Positions 37,834 to 46,922 of a stretch of 64,000 bases of DNA are shown in pieces (the first letter of the stretch is position 1; each line of letters starts with the position of its first letter). The position numbers and the translations under genes are program-made. The notes below the pieces were generated by a model. It had not been told where the DNA came from and did not search any database. It saw only the letters and a program-made list of their open reading frames with translations. Source of the stretch: Oscillospiraceae bacterium (GTDB lineage Bacteria; Bacillota; Clostridia; Oscillospirales; Oscillospiraceae); NCBI GenBank assembly GCA_017432615.1, contig JAFRIV010000017.1:38123-102122 (forward strand), in the 5' to 3' direction.

Positions 37834-39363
37834 ATGGATTGGAATTTACTGTTTTCCAGCTATTCAAACGTGTTTCTGGATCCTACCACGCTGCTGATGA
37901 CATTGCTCGGCGCAGCGGGCGGTGTGCTGCTCGGTGCAATTCCGGGAATGACAGCTACCATGGGAGTTGCTCTGCTGATCCCCTTCTCTTTCGGAATGGA
38001 TCTGATCCCCTCCATCGGCCTGCTGCTTGGCATTTACTGCGGCGGTATGTATGGCGGTTCGATATCTGCCATTCTGATCCATGCCCCGGGTACGCCCTCT
38101 GCAGCGGCAACTTTGCTGGACGGCTATCCCATGGCACAGAAAGGAGAAGCAGGCAAGGCTTTGTCGGTGGCAATGTTCTCCTCCTTCTGCGGCGGCGTGA
38201 TCGGCGCCCTGATTATGACATTCCTTTCTCCGCTGGTGGCAAAAGTCGCCATGAAGTTCACTTCGGCGGAAATGCTGATGCTGGCTGTTTTTGGTCTGTC
38301 GGTTATTATTTCTATTTCCGGCAAGTCCATTGCAAAGGGATTGATCAGTGCTTTTTTTGGCATGCTGCTGTGCACTATCGGCCTCGATCCGACGTATTCC
38401 AAGCAGCGCTTCACCTTTGGCGTGACAAGCCTGAAGGGCGGGCTGAGCTTTATCCCGGTGCTGATAGGCCTGTTTGCTGTGGCGGAAGTGATTGCCGGGG
38501 TAGAACGGATTATTGCCGGGCGTGAAAGCGCACAGGCAAAATCCAGCGAAAAGATCACACGCGTCCTGCCGGACGGGAAGACGATCGGTCAGATCATGCC
38601 CAACATTTTCTCCGGCGGTATTATCGGTACGTTTATCGGGGCCATCCCCGGAGCGGGCGGAGACATCGCGGTGTTTGTCTCCTATGCTTTCAACAAGGGC
38701 GTCAGCAAGCATCCGGAGAAGTGGGGCACCGGAATCCCGAACGGTGTCGCGGCAACGGAATCGGCCAATAACGGTTGTTCCGGCGGGGCAATGATCCCGC
38801 TCCTGTCCCTCGGCGTTCCCGGTGACTCGGTCACAGCGATCCTTCTGGGTGCCTTCATCATGAAGGGCATCCAGCCCGGGCCGATGATGTACGTTTCTGA
38901 ACTGCCGACGGTATATAAGGTTTTCGCAGCGCTGATGCTGGCTAACCTTGCTATGCTGCTGGTGGGATGCGCCGGCGTACGCGTCTTTGCCAAGATCGTA
39001 TCCCTGGAAAAGAGAATGTTGTATCCGATTATTTTGGTGGTGTCACTGCTTGGCGCATTTTCCATCAATAAAAATGTGTTTGACATCGGTGTGTGCGTAC
39101 TTTTTGGTGTGATCGGCTGGCTGATGAACAAGTATGAATTCCCGCTTTCTCCGATCCTGCTTGCACTGATCCTCGGCCCGATGTGCGAACAGAATTTTGT
39201 CCGCTTTATGGATCTCAACGGCGGAAACTTCGGCGCGATCCGCAACTATCCGATTGCTATCGGCTTCTTCGTGGTAGCGGTTGGTGTCGTAGTCTTCTCC
39301 CTGATCAATCAGCAGAAAATCAACAAACGTGAGGCAGCCAACAAAGCCTCAGCGGTAGAGTAA
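37834..39363 (+). CDS. tctA: Tripartite tricarboxylate transporter large permease TctA
   Basis: This 509-residue inner-membrane protein with about 12 helices carries the solute across, driven by an ion gradient. Family motifs are GAIPGMTATMGVALLIPFSF near residue 40 and the related repeat IGAIPGAGGDIAVFVSYAF near residue 270, followed by GVAATESANNGCSGGAMIPLL. The sequence GMYGGSISAILIHAPGTPSA is typical. AAGGAAGGAG precedes the ATG, 17 nt after tctB. Confidence 0.95.
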   Translation: MDWNLLFSSYSNVFLDPTTLLMTLLGAAGGVLLGAIPGMTATMGVALLIPFSFGMDLIPSIGLLLGIYCGGMYGGSISAILIHAPGTPSAAATLLDGYPMAQKGEAGKALSVAMFSSFCGGVIGALIMTFLSPLVAKVAMKFTSAEMLMLAVFGLSVIISISGKSIAKGLISAFFGMLLCTIGLDPTYSKQRFTFGVTSLKGGLSFIPVLIGLFAVAEVIAGVERIIAGRESAQAKSSEKITRVLPDGKTIGQIMPNIFSGGIIGTFIGAIPGAGGDIAVFVSYAFNKGVSKHPEKWGTGIPNGVAATESANNGCSGGAMIPLLSLGVPGDSVTAILLGAFIMKGIQPGPMMYVSELPTVYKVFAALMLANLAMLLVGCAGVRVFAKIVSLEKRMLYPIILVVSLLGAFSINKNVFDIGVCVLFGVIGWLMNKYEFPLSPILLALILGPMCEQNFVRFMDLNGGNFGAIRNYPIAIGFFVVAVGVVVFSLINQQKINKREAANKASAVE

Positions 39364-39385
39364 TACGCAGAAAGGACAAATAAAA

Positions 39386-40189
39386 ATGAATTTTGACATG
39401 AACGCTTTTTCTCTTGAGGGTAAGGTGGCGCTGATTACCGGTGCTTCTCATGGCATCGGCATGGCAATCGCTGAGGCTTTTGCCGCAGCAGGGGCAACGA
39501 TCTGCTTCAACTGCAGCAGCGAGAACTCCAGAGACAGAGCACTGAAAGCATACAAGGAAGACGGCGTGGATGCGCACGGCTATGTATGCGATGTGACGGA
39601 TGAGACACAGGTACAGGCACTGGTCAAACAAATCAAGGAAGAGGTCGGCGTGATTGATATTCTCGTCAACAATGCCGGTATCATCAAGCGTATCCCCATG
39701 ACAGAAATGACAGCAGAGGAATTCCGTCAGGTCATTGATGTCGACCTGAATGCACCGTTTATCTGCTCAAAGGCCGTTATCCCCGATATGATTGAGAAAG
39801 GCCACGGCAAGATTATCAATATCTGCTCCATGATGTCTGAACTCGGGCGTGAGACAGTTTCCGCCTATGCTGCTGCGAAGGGCGGATTGAAGATGCTGAC
39901 CCGCAACATCTGCTCGGAATATGGCAAATACAACATCCAGTGCAACGGCATTGGGCCGGGGTATATTGCCACCTCTCAGACGGCACCGCTGCGGGAGCGT
40001 CAGCCGGATGGCAGCCGTCATCCGTTTGACGCGTTTATCGTCGCCAAGACGCCTGCAGAACGTTGGGGCGTTACGGAAGATCTGATGGGACCGGCAGTGT
40101 TCCTTGCTTCCGATGCTTCCAATTTCGTAAACGGCCATGTATTGTATGTAGATGGCGGTATCCTTGCCTACATTGGCAAACAGCCGTAA
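39386..40189 (+). CDS. SDR oxidoreductase, gluconate 5-dehydrogenase-like
   Basis: This 267-residue short-chain dehydrogenase has the NAD(P) motif TGASHGIG (about 20-27), NNAG, and the catalytic Ser...Tyr-X3-Lys in ICSMMSELGRETVSAYAAAK. The C-terminal half, with the CNGIGPGYIATSQTAPL stretch and RHPFDAFIVAKTPAERWG, matches the IdnO/KduD group, which interconverts 5-keto-gluconate and gluconate or similar keto acids. It lies 22 nt after tctA, so the transporter and enzyme probably serve the same sugar acid. Confidence 0.85.
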   Translation: MNFDMNAFSLEGKVALITGASHGIGMAIAEAFAAAGATICFNCSSENSRDRALKAYKEDGVDAHGYVCDVTDETQVQALVKQIKEEVGVIDILVNNAGIIKRIPMTEMTAEEFRQVIDVDLNAPFICSKAVIPDMIEKGHGKIINICSMMSELGRETVSAYAAAKGGLKMLTRNICSEYGKYNIQCNGIGPGYIATSQTAPLRERQPDGSRHPFDAFIVAKTPAERWGVTEDLMGPAVFLASDASNFVNGHVLYVDGGILAYIGKQP

Positions 40190-40207
40190 AACAATCGGCG
40201 ACAGGAA

Positions 40208-40259
40208 AGGGGCTGTGAAGATCAGGAGATTGTTAATTCTCCTTTTCTTCACAGCCCCT
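40208..40259. terminator. Hairpin between convergent SDR and hisD genes
   Basis: A 14-bp outer stem (40208-40221 with 40246-40259) closes over a smaller inner one. T runs are short on both sides, so termination efficiency is uncertain, but its place between convergent genes fits a shared terminator. Confidence 0.65.
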
Positions 40260-40293
40260 GAAATGTTATTGGGGAATAATAGGTGCTGTATGA

Positions 40294-41562
40294 TTATAGG
40301 AAACGAACTTTTGCTGAACGGGCGTGACCTTCCAGGCCTTCCGCTTCAGCCAGAGTAATCAGTTTGTCCTTTACACTGTACAGCGCCTCGCGGGAATAAT
40401 AGGTGAAGCTGATCTTCTTGACAAAATCATCCACGGAAAGAGGGCTTCCGTAGCGGGCGGTACCTGCTGTAGGAAGTGTGTGGTTAGTACCGGAGAAATA
40501 ATCTCCCAATGCTTCCGGACAGCTCCCCCCAAGGAAAACGGAACCTGCTTTTTTGATCTTGCAGATATAATCAAACGCATTCCGGACACACAACCCCAGC
40601 AATTCCGGCGCCATCCGGTTTGCGAGGGAGATGGCCTCGTCAATCGTATCGACGATCAGGATCATGCCGTTGTTTGCGATGGATGCCTGTGCAATCTCCC
40701 TGCGCGGAAGCGTGGTGAGCTGGACTTCAATCTCTGCAGCGACCTCATTGGCAAGTTCCGCTGACGGAGTGATAAGCACAGCTGAGGCCATCGGATCATG
40801 TTCTGCCTGAGCAAGCATATCGGCTGCCAGTACCACAGGAGAATTGGCTTCGTCTGCAATAATCAGGATCTCGCTCGGGCCGCCGATCAGTTCAATACCG
40901 ACCTGCCCGTAAACCTGCCGTTTGGCCTCGGCCACATAAGCATTCCCCGGACCAATGATTTTGCAAACGGCGGGGATGCTCTCTGTCCCATAAGCAAGTG
41001 CTGCGATAGCCTGAGCCCCGCCGACCTGAAATACACGGTTTACTCCCGCCACATAGGCAGCGGCAAGGATAATTGGAGCGATACTACCGTTGCAGGTAGG
41101 GGGAGACACCATTATGATTTCTTCGACTCCGGCCAGAGAGGCGGGGATCACATTCATCAGCACGGAAGACGGATAGGGTGCCGTACCGCCGGGCACATAT
41201 ACGCCGACACTTTCCAACGGTACGATACGCTCCATCAGCATAGTGCCTTCACCATTTAAAACAAACCCTCTGCGAATTTGCGCTGCGTGGTATCGGCGGA
41301 TATTCTCTGCCGCCTCCTGCAAAGTCCGCAGGAGCTTCGGGTCCAGTTTTTCGGCGGCGTCTTTCAGCATAGCAGGATCAAGTTCCAGAGTTTCCGGGCA
41401 ACTGCCGTCAAAACGAGTGGAAAACTCCCTTAAGGCGGCATCGCCTTTCTCACGGACGGCGGAAATGATAGCGGAAACACTCGCCTGTACGTCTGTGCGT
41501 CCGGCATTGCCGGGGCGGAAGAGGATGGGTTGCTTTGCTGCGTTTTCAATGATGCGGATCAT
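40294..41562 (-). CDS. hisD: Histidinol dehydrogenase
   Basis: This 422-residue zinc enzyme oxidises L-histidinol to L-histidine with NAD in two steps. Family blocks are VPGGTAPYPSSVLMNVIPA, GGAQAIAALAYGT, IGPGNAYVAEAKRQVYG, GGPSEILIIAD, the zinc/catalytic AQAEHDP, and NHTLPTAGTARYGSPLSVDDF. No other his gene is near. It is the last gene of a leftward operon with an NMT1/SsuA-type ABC importer. HisD homologs such as HpsN oxidise sulfopropanediol, so a sulfonate alcohol substrate is possible, but the C-terminal blocks look like true HisD. Confidence 0.88.
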   Translation of the reverse strand: MIRIIENAAKQPILFRPGNAGRTDVQASVSAIISAVREKGDAALREFSTRFDGSCPETLELDPAMLKDAAEKLDPKLLRTLQEAAENIRRYHAAQIRRGFVLNGEGTMLMERIVPLESVGVYVPGGTAPYPSSVLMNVIPASLAGVEEIIMVSPPTCNGSIAPIILAAAYVAGVNRVFQVGGAQAIAALAYGTESIPAVCKIIGPGNAYVAEAKRQVYGQVGIELIGGPSEILIIADEANSPVVLAADMLAQAEHDPMASAVLITPSAELANEVAAEIEVQLTTLPRREIAQASIANNGMILIVDTIDEAISLANRMAPELLGLCVRNAFDYICKIKKAGSVFLGGSCPEALGDYFSGTNHTLPTAGTARYGSPLSVDDFVKKISFTYYSREALYSVKDKLITLAEAEGLEGHARSAKVRFL

Positions 41563-41578
41563 ATATTACGATGCTCCT

Positions 41579-42559
41579 TCAAGCGGCATTTGCCTGAAAA
41601 TTGAGGGTAGGGAAGAATCCGGACAGTTCGGTGCTCTTCATATAGCCCTTTTCTACCCAGAAGTTTGCGGCCATAAGTGCAATATCGTAGACGTTGTCCT
41701 CCGTGTTGAGATCATTGAATTCCTGATTCATGGCGTCATCGAAGAAAGTAATGCCGGCACATTCCTCCATCACTTCTTCTGTCTCAAGATCCAGTCCTGC
41801 GGCCATAATGGCGCAGCCTTCCTCAAAATTGGCATTCAGGTAGTCAACGGCCTGGCACCAGGCAGTGTACAGCACATCATAGACTTCCGGGTTTTTGTCA
41901 GCAAAAGTGGAAGAGACGGTCAGCACATCGATGATGGCTTTGGGGTATTCTGCTGAGGAGACCAGAATATGCCCGCCTTCACGATCAGAGCAATTGGATA
42001 GCGCGGGTTCCCAGGTTACGGCAGCATCGACGCGCCCTGCCAGAAAAGCTTCTCCCGCTTCATCGTTGCCCATCTCCACTATATTGATCTGATCCTCCGT
42101 GATACTGCTGTCTGCAAGAGCCTGAAGGAAGAAGAAATAAGAGGTAGCAGATTTATCCAGGGCAACGGTCTTGCCTTTCAAATCATCCATGGTTTTGATT
42201 TCCTCTGTGGCAATCAGGCCGTCCCCTCCGGTGGAAGCGTCCATAGTGCAGACATACTGCTCTGGTGCACCGGCATCAAATTGTATGATGTCACGGTCAA
42301 GTACCTGACCGAGAGCCTGTATGGAGTTCGATACGAAAGCAGCACCGTAAGTGGATTCGTCTTCTATGATTACGATTTCCACATCATATCCCTGGTCGGC
42401 AAAATAGCCGTTCTCTTTTGCGATAAACAAAGGGGCATACCCTGCCCAGGTGCAAAAGGCAATCTTCATTTTTTTGGGGCTGTCTGCCGCGGAGGCTGAA
42501 GCTGCAGCAAGTGAAAATACCAGAGCGAGTGCGAGGATCAGGGAAAGCATTTTTTTCAT
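41579..42559 (-). CDS. ABC transporter substrate-binding protein, NMT1/SsuA type
   Basis: This 326-residue extracytoplasmic binding protein has a signal peptide at 1-24 (ending ASA before Ala-Asp) with no lipobox. The mature start KKMKIAFCTWAGYAPLFIAKENGYF is the typical SsuA/TauA/NMT1 opening, and the LAGRVDAAVTWEPALS segment is family-typical. Such proteins bind sulfonates, nitrate, pyrimidine precursors or other small nitrogen compounds. An AAAGGAG site precedes the ATG. The pairing with hisD suggests a histidinol- or imidazole-like or sulfonated alcohol ligand; this is inference. Confidence 0.88.
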   Translation of the reverse strand: MKKMLSLILALALVFSLAAASASAADSPKKMKIAFCTWAGYAPLFIAKENGYFADQGYDVEIVIIEDESTYGAAFVSNSIQALGQVLDRDIIQFDAGAPEQYVCTMDASTGGDGLIATEEIKTMDDLKGKTVALDKSATSYFFFLQALADSSITEDQINIVEMGNDEAGEAFLAGRVDAAVTWEPALSNCSDREGGHILVSSAEYPKAIIDVLTVSSTFADKNPEVYDVLYTAWCQAVDYLNANFEEGCAIMAAGLDLETEEVMEECAGITFFDDAMNQEFNDLNTEDNVYDIALMAANFWVEKGYMKSTELSGFFPTLNFQANAA

Positions 42560-42590
42560 GTTCTTTTTCTCCTTTTCTTTTTTTGGTTCG

Positions 42591-43355
42591 CTAAAGTACC
42601 TGTTCCGTCCACAGAAGATCCATGATCTCCCTCTTCAGGGCAAGGAATTCCGGGGAAGTAAGCGCTGTATGATCCCTTTTACCGGGGAGGGACACCGGCA
42701 GAATCTTCTGTACTGTGCCGGGGCGTCTGCTCATAACCAGGATTCGGGTTCCAAGCAGAATGGCTTCATCAATATCGTGCGTGATAAACAGTACGGTGCT
42801 GCCGGTTTCGCGGGAGACGCGGGCAAGCAGTTCCTGCATCACAATTCTTGTCTGGGCATCCAGTGCACCGAAAGGCTCATCCATCAGCAGGATCTCCGGA
42901 GCATTTGCAAGAGTGCGCGCAATAGCGGCGCGCTGCTTCATTCCGCCCGAGAGGGCATCCGGAAGAGTATCGGCAAATCCCTCCAGACCGACCAGAGAGA
43001 CATATTTACGGGCAGTTTCCGCGCGCGTTTTTGCATCGATGCCGCGCATTTTGAGGCCGAACTCTACATTTTTCTGTACTGTGAGCCAGGGGAAAAGACT
43101 GTAACCCTGAAATACCATGCCCCTGTCCGGACCGGGGCCGGTCACTTCCTGTCCGGAAACCCGGATGCTGCCTTCTGTTTTTTCTTCCAGCCCTCCGATC
43201 ATATTGAGAAGGGAAGTTTTCCCACAGCCTGAATTCCCAACGATGACAACAAATTCTCCCTCCTCCACCGTAAAGGACACATCCTTTACGGCAAGGAGAC
43301 TGCCGTTTGGTGTGTTATAGATTTTGGAAACGTGTTCTACTGTAAGTTTTTCCAT
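42591..43355 (-). CDS. ABC transporter ATPase, SsuB/TauB type
   Basis: This 254-residue ATPase has Walker A GNSGCGKTS, signature LSGGMKQRAAIARTLA, Walker B ILLMDEPFGALD and H-loop THDIDEAILLG. The TauB/SsuB-like order and length are normal. The ATG is two bases after the permease stop with only a weak ribosome site, so it is translationally coupled. Confidence 0.93.
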   Translation of the reverse strand: MEKLTVEHVSKIYNTPNGSLLAVKDVSFTVEEGEFVVIVGNSGCGKTSLLNMIGGLEEKTEGSIRVSGQEVTGPGPDRGMVFQGYSLFPWLTVQKNVEFGLKMRGIDAKTRAETARKYVSLVGLEGFADTLPDALSGGMKQRAAIARTLANAPEILLMDEPFGALDAQTRIVMQELLARVSRETGSTVLFITHDIDEAILLGTRILVMSRRPGTVQKILPVSLPGKRDHTALTSPEFLALKREIMDLLWTEQVL

Positions 43356-43357
43356 CG

Positions 43358-44140
43358 TTACGTATCGCCCAGCCGTTTATACCAGGGCACCAGAAGTCTT
43401 GTCAGCATCCGCAAAAGAAAATCCGTCAGAAGTCCAATCAGACCGATCAGGATCAGCCCCATAAAGATGGTGTCGGTGGCGAGGAATCGCTGACTTTTGA
43501 GAATAATATACCCAAGCCCTTCGCTGGAGGCAACCATTTCTGCTACCACCAGGTATGTCCAAGCCCACCCGATGGTCAGGCGGAAATCATCCAGCAGACC
43601 GGGCAGGGAAGCAGGAAAGATCACTTCCTTGTAAAGCTGCCACCGGTCAGCGCCGAGCGTTCTTGCAGCATTAAGATAATTTCTGTCAACAGAGGAGACG
43701 GTGTCGCATACCATCAAAACCAGCTGGAAAAAAGTTCCGAGCCAGATCACCATGTATTTTTGCGTTTCGCCGATGCCGAGATAAAGGATTGTCAGCGGAA
43801 CAAGAGCAACCACCGGCAGGTAACGCACAAACTCGATCAGCGGCTGCAGCAGGGCGGTAAATTTTTTGGATCTTGCCATCAGCATGCCGCCGGGCAGTGC
43901 CGCCAAAGCAGAGAAAAACCACCCGATCATCACACGTCTGGTAGAAGCCCAGCAGTGCGTAAGTAAGGATCCGTCTTTCAATCCTGAGAATATCTTTTCC
44001 AGCACAGCGGTGGGGGAAGGAACAAACAGCGGACCTACCAGCCCGCCGTAAGTGATGACGCACCAGGCGGTGGCTATCACCAGAAAAGAAATTGCCGGTA
44101 AAGACCGGGTCAGATTAAAAGGTTTGGCGGCCGTTTTCAT
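43358..44140 (-). CDS. ABC transporter permease, SsuC/TauC type
   Basis: This 260-residue inner-membrane permease has about six helices, with the EAA loop visible as NYLNAARTLGADRWQLYKEVIFPA. The start is set at the ATG at 44138-44140, preceded by GTGAGG; an upstream in-frame GTG at 44170 would add ten residues without a ribosome site. It is the first gene of the permease-ATPase-SBP-hisD operon. Confidence 0.92.
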   Translation of the reverse strand: MKTAAKPFNLTRSLPAISFLVIATAWCVITYGGLVGPLFVPSPTAVLEKIFSGLKDGSLLTHCWASTRRVMIGWFFSALAALPGGMLMARSKKFTALLQPLIEFVRYLPVVALVPLTILYLGIGETQKYMVIWLGTFFQLVLMVCDTVSSVDRNYLNAARTLGADRWQLYKEVIFPASLPGLLDDFRLTIGWAWTYLVVAEMVASSEGLGYIILKSQRFLATDTIFMGLILIGLIGLLTDFLLRMLTRLLVPWYKRLGDT

Positions 44141-44171
44141 ATCGTAAAACCTCACAGTAAAATTCAACACA

Positions 44172-44229
44172 TTAGTTCACTAAATCATTAGCACGGAAGA
44201 ATCTTACTGCAAATTCGGTGCTTTGTCAA
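44172..44229 (-). promoter_or_regulatory. Promoter and dyad of the ABC-hisD operon
   Basis: On the minus strand: TTGACA (44224-44229), 17 bp, TAAGAT (44201-44206). Downstream, in the leader, TTAGT-AC-ACTAA-like symmetry (44172-44183) forms a short imperfect palindrome that might bind a regulator. Confidence 0.7.
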
Positions 44230-44341
44230 CAGAATATTTATTCTTTCTGCACTTTTCACAAAACAATGGCGGGAATAAAATGTTTTTGTATAGAGAATTT
44301 GGAGAATTCATCGTTTAGCCATTTATTCTTTTCTTCGGGTG

Positions 44342-44350
44342 TGTTAAAAT
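44342..44350 (+). promoter_or_regulatory. Extended -10 promoter of the parvulin gene
   Basis: TGTTAAAAT forms an extended -10 about 80 nt upstream of the ATG; the -35 region is poor. The 289-nt gap between the ABC operon and this gene otherwise holds only the divergent promoter at 44201-44229. Confidence 0.5.
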
Positions 44351-44429
44351 AAAAAACAGCAGTTCTTTGCCGGAGAAATGTGCATGGCTGCGCAACAATA
44401 ATGAATAGAAAACAGAAAGGAATTTATCC

Positions 44430-45569
44430 ATGAAACGGTTAATATCCGTACTGCTTGCCCTCATGCTGATGTTCAGCGTTATGTCTGCAGCAATGGCGGA
44501 AGAGGCAGCTCCTCTCACAGCAGAGGAGATCCGCTCTATGATTGCTGACGGTACGCTGGACCTGAATCTGATTGACCTGAGTGACTTTTATACGCAAACA
44601 ACAGCTGTATCCATCGGAGACCGTTCTGTTTCCCCGGCGTTGCTGAATTACAGCTATGTGACGCAGTATTACACTTTTCTGCGTTCCTACGGCAGCTATG
44701 CGGCATATTTCGGGCTGGATACTTCCCTGGGAATCCCTTCTCTGGCCGGGCAGGCCTGCGGGATTGCCGAGAGTGGATCCTGGAGGGATTATTTCCTTTC
44801 CGGGGCAATTGAATCCCTGTGGTCGAATACGGCACTTTGCGACTATGCAAGGGCAAATGGGATAGAACTCACAGAAGAGGAAGAGGCAAACGCCCTGAAC
44901 GGGATGGATACGCTTGAAGAAACGGCGGTAGAGAACGGTTTTGAGAATGCCGATGCTTTTTTGGCGGCAACATACGGAACAGGTTCTTCCGCAGAACTCC
45001 TCAAAGAGTATACATTGGAGCATGCCCTGGCAACCAAAGCTTATCAGCAGATCTATCATTCCGTTGAGATCACGGATGAGGAGGTCCGTGCGGAGTATCC
45101 TACAATTGCGGTCCGGCATATACTCGTGAAAGCGGAAGCTGCTGAGGACGGTTCATATTCTGAAGAGGCAAAAGCTGCTGCGAAAGCTCGTGCGGAAGAA
45201 ATCCTGGCTGAGTGGCAGGCCGGAGAAGCTACGGAAGACAGTTTCGCCGCTCTGGCAGAACAGTACAGTGAAGACGGCGGCTCCAACACAAACGGGGGAC
45301 TGTATGACAGTGTCACACAGGGACAGATGGTTGAAGAATTTGATGCATTCTGCTTTGATGAGAATCGTCTTCCGGGAGATACCGGCATTGTCTATGGAGA
45401 AAGCGGTGCCTATGCCGGCTATCATGTGATGTATTTCGTCGGGGAAGGAGATTTGGAAACCGGGCGTACAGCTCTGGTGGAAAAATCTGTGGATGAACAG
45501 CTGAATACGATGATGGAACCCTATGAGGTGGTTTACGGCCCCGCCATTTCTTTTGCAGGTGTCCTGTAA
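44430..45569 (+). CDS. Secreted peptidyl-prolyl isomerase, parvulin (PrsA/SurA-like)
   Basis: This 379-residue extracytoplasmic foldase has a signal peptide (residues 1-23, ending AMA before Glu-Glu) and no lipobox, unlike the lipoprotein PrsA of Bacillus. A helical N-terminal chaperone-like region spans about 30-220. The parvulin domain runs from about 226 to 345: AVRHILVKAEA, FAALAEQYSEDGGSNTNGGLYD, and GYHVMYFVGEGD. It would help fold exported proteins. An AAAGGAA site precedes the ATG, and it is monocistronic. Confidence 0.88.
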   Translation: MKRLISVLLALMLMFSVMSAAMAEEAAPLTAEEIRSMIADGTLDLNLIDLSDFYTQTTAVSIGDRSVSPALLNYSYVTQYYTFLRSYGSYAAYFGLDTSLGIPSLAGQACGIAESGSWRDYFLSGAIESLWSNTALCDYARANGIELTEEEEANALNGMDTLEETAVENGFENADAFLAATYGTGSSAELLKEYTLEHALATKAYQQIYHSVEITDEEVRAEYPTIAVRHILVKAEAAEDGSYSEEAKAAAKARAEEILAEWQAGEATEDSFAALAEQYSEDGGSNTNGGLYDSVTQGQMVEEFDAFCFDENRLPGDTGIVYGESGAYAGYHVMYFVGEGDLETGRTALVEKSVDEQLNTMMEPYEVVYGPAISFAGVL

Positions 45570-45597
45570 GGAGAATCGTCGGTTCCTTATCATAATT

Positions 45598-45651
45598 GCA
45601 GTTAAGGCAGATAGAGCCGGGCAAACGCCCGGCTCTATCTGCCTTAACTGC
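45598..45651. terminator. Perfect 25-bp inverted repeat between convergent genes
   Basis: Two 25-base arms (45598-45622 and 45627-45651) match without error around the loop AAAC. It lies between the convergent parvulin and larA genes. It is unusually long for a terminator and lacks a T run on either side, but would strongly stall polymerase or protect both 3' ends. Confidence 0.8.
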
Positions 45652-45662
45652 TGTCAACAAGA

Positions 45663-46922
45663 TTATTTTGTACTTCTTACAATGACGGAAATGCCGTTGG
45701 GGATGACGGTAACTGACTGCCCGCCAAAAGAGCGAGCCAGGGAAAGCGCTTCTTCGACAGAAGAAGCATAAAGCATCTTCATTTCTTCAATGATCTGCCG
45801 CATCTCCGGGCGGGTAACGAAGATGACCCGATGATGCATCAGGATGCGGGCGAGGATCTGACTTTCCCATTGGTCGGGAAGCGTTTGGTCCTGAGGAGTT
45901 GCCATCTGTTCAGCATACAGAGCTTCCGGAGAAGTGCAGTCTCTGAGAGAATGATAAAATCCTTCTCCGCCATGTCCGTCAGCGCATTCTGCACAAAGAA
46001 TAATCGTCCCGCCTTCCAGGCATGTTGCTTCTGCAGCAGTCATGCTTTTGACGCACTGATAGAGATTCTGATCCAGCGGCGCTCCGCCGTTTCCGGTGAT
46101 GACAATGTCTGCCATTGCCGGAGATACCTGTGCATAAGAAAACAGAAAATCACAACCGGAACGATGCGCCAGAATGGGATCTCCGGCGAAAGCAGCCACT
46201 GTCCGTTTCTGCTCGTCAATAACAACATTGACGATATAGGCAAGTTTCGCGAGCTTTGCCGCGGCAACCATGTCTTCATGGATCGGGTTGCCGTCCAGAA
46301 TACCGGTGCGGCTGAAGGGAGAGTCAATAAAGCGGCTGCAATGGTTGCCTAAAACAGTAACCTGATCACATACACCGGGAAGTACGCTTTTGCGTCCGCC
46401 TGAAAATCCGGCAAAGAAATGCGGCTCAATAAACCCCTCTGCTATCAGCAGATCGGTTTCCACCGCGAGGCGATCCAGAACAAGAGGGGCCCCGGATGGG
46501 AGCGTCCCGACCGGTACATTGCTTTTCGCATCCCGACAGTCATGCACAGCGATGCGACAGGAATCCATGATCTCCCTTCCAAGCTTTGCCTTCAGTTCAT
46601 CGGCCGTTGTGAGGCGATGGAAACCGGTAGCAACGAGCAGTGTAACGGAGATATCCGGATTTCCCTCACGCAGTTCCCGGAGCATGCCGGGAAGGATGTC
46701 TTTGCTGGGGACGGGACGGGTATGATCGGAAATGATAATGGTACACGTCCTTTTTCCCTTTGCCAGTTCACGGAGGTGCGGGGAGGCAATTGGATTGTCC
46801 ATCGCTTTTTGAACGATAGATGCCCCGCTGTCCTCTGCTTTTAGCTCTCCTATTTTTGACTGGAGGATTGAAAATCCCTCTGCGTCAAAGGAGAGAAAGG
46901 TTCTTCCGTAAGGGATTCTCAT
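45663..46922 (-). CDS. larA: LarA-type nickel-dependent 2-hydroxyacid racemase
   Basis: This 419-residue protein belongs to the lactate racemase LarA family, which interconverts D- and L-2-hydroxyacids using a nickel-pincer cofactor. Key family residues are visible: the acid/base His in ATGFHRL and in GFIEPHFFAGFSGG, the cofactor-bound Lys in GGRKSVLPG, and the nickel His in LGNHCSRF. The SDHTRPVPS substrate loop is also present. It overlaps etfA by four bases, the last gene of the lct-like operon. The cofactor genes larB, larC and larE are not in the window. Lactate is the default substrate, but LarA homologs act on other hydroxyacids. Confidence 0.88.
   Translation of the reverse strand: MRIPYGRTFLSFDAEGFSILQSKIGELKAEDSGASIVQKAMDNPIASPHLRELAKGKRTCTIIISDHTRPVPSKDILPGMLRELREGNPDISVTLLVATGFHRLTTADELKAKLGREIMDSCRIAVHDCRDAKSNVPVGTLPSGAPLVLDRLAVETDLLIAEGFIEPHFFAGFSGGRKSVLPGVCDQVTVLGNHCSRFIDSPFSRTGILDGNPIHEDMVAAAKLAKLAYIVNVVIDEQKRTVAAFAGDPILAHRSGCDFLFSYAQVSPAMADIVITGNGGAPLDQNLYQCVKSMTAAEATCLEGGTIILCAECADGHGGEGFYHSLRDCTSPEALYAEQMATPQDQTLPDQWESQILARILMHHRVIFVTRPEMRQIIEEMKMLYASSVEEALSLARSFGGQSVTVIPNGISVIVRSTK

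Noticed and set aside
40294-41562. hisD as sulfopropanediol dehydrogenase HpsN
   Set aside because: The C-terminal NHTLPTAGTARYGSPLSVDDF and other blocks fit true HisD; without a structural comparison the HpsN reading stays only an alternative.
44170-44170. GTG at 44170 as start of the ABC permease
   Set aside because: The ATG ten codons later has a GTGAGG site and gives a normal family N-terminus.
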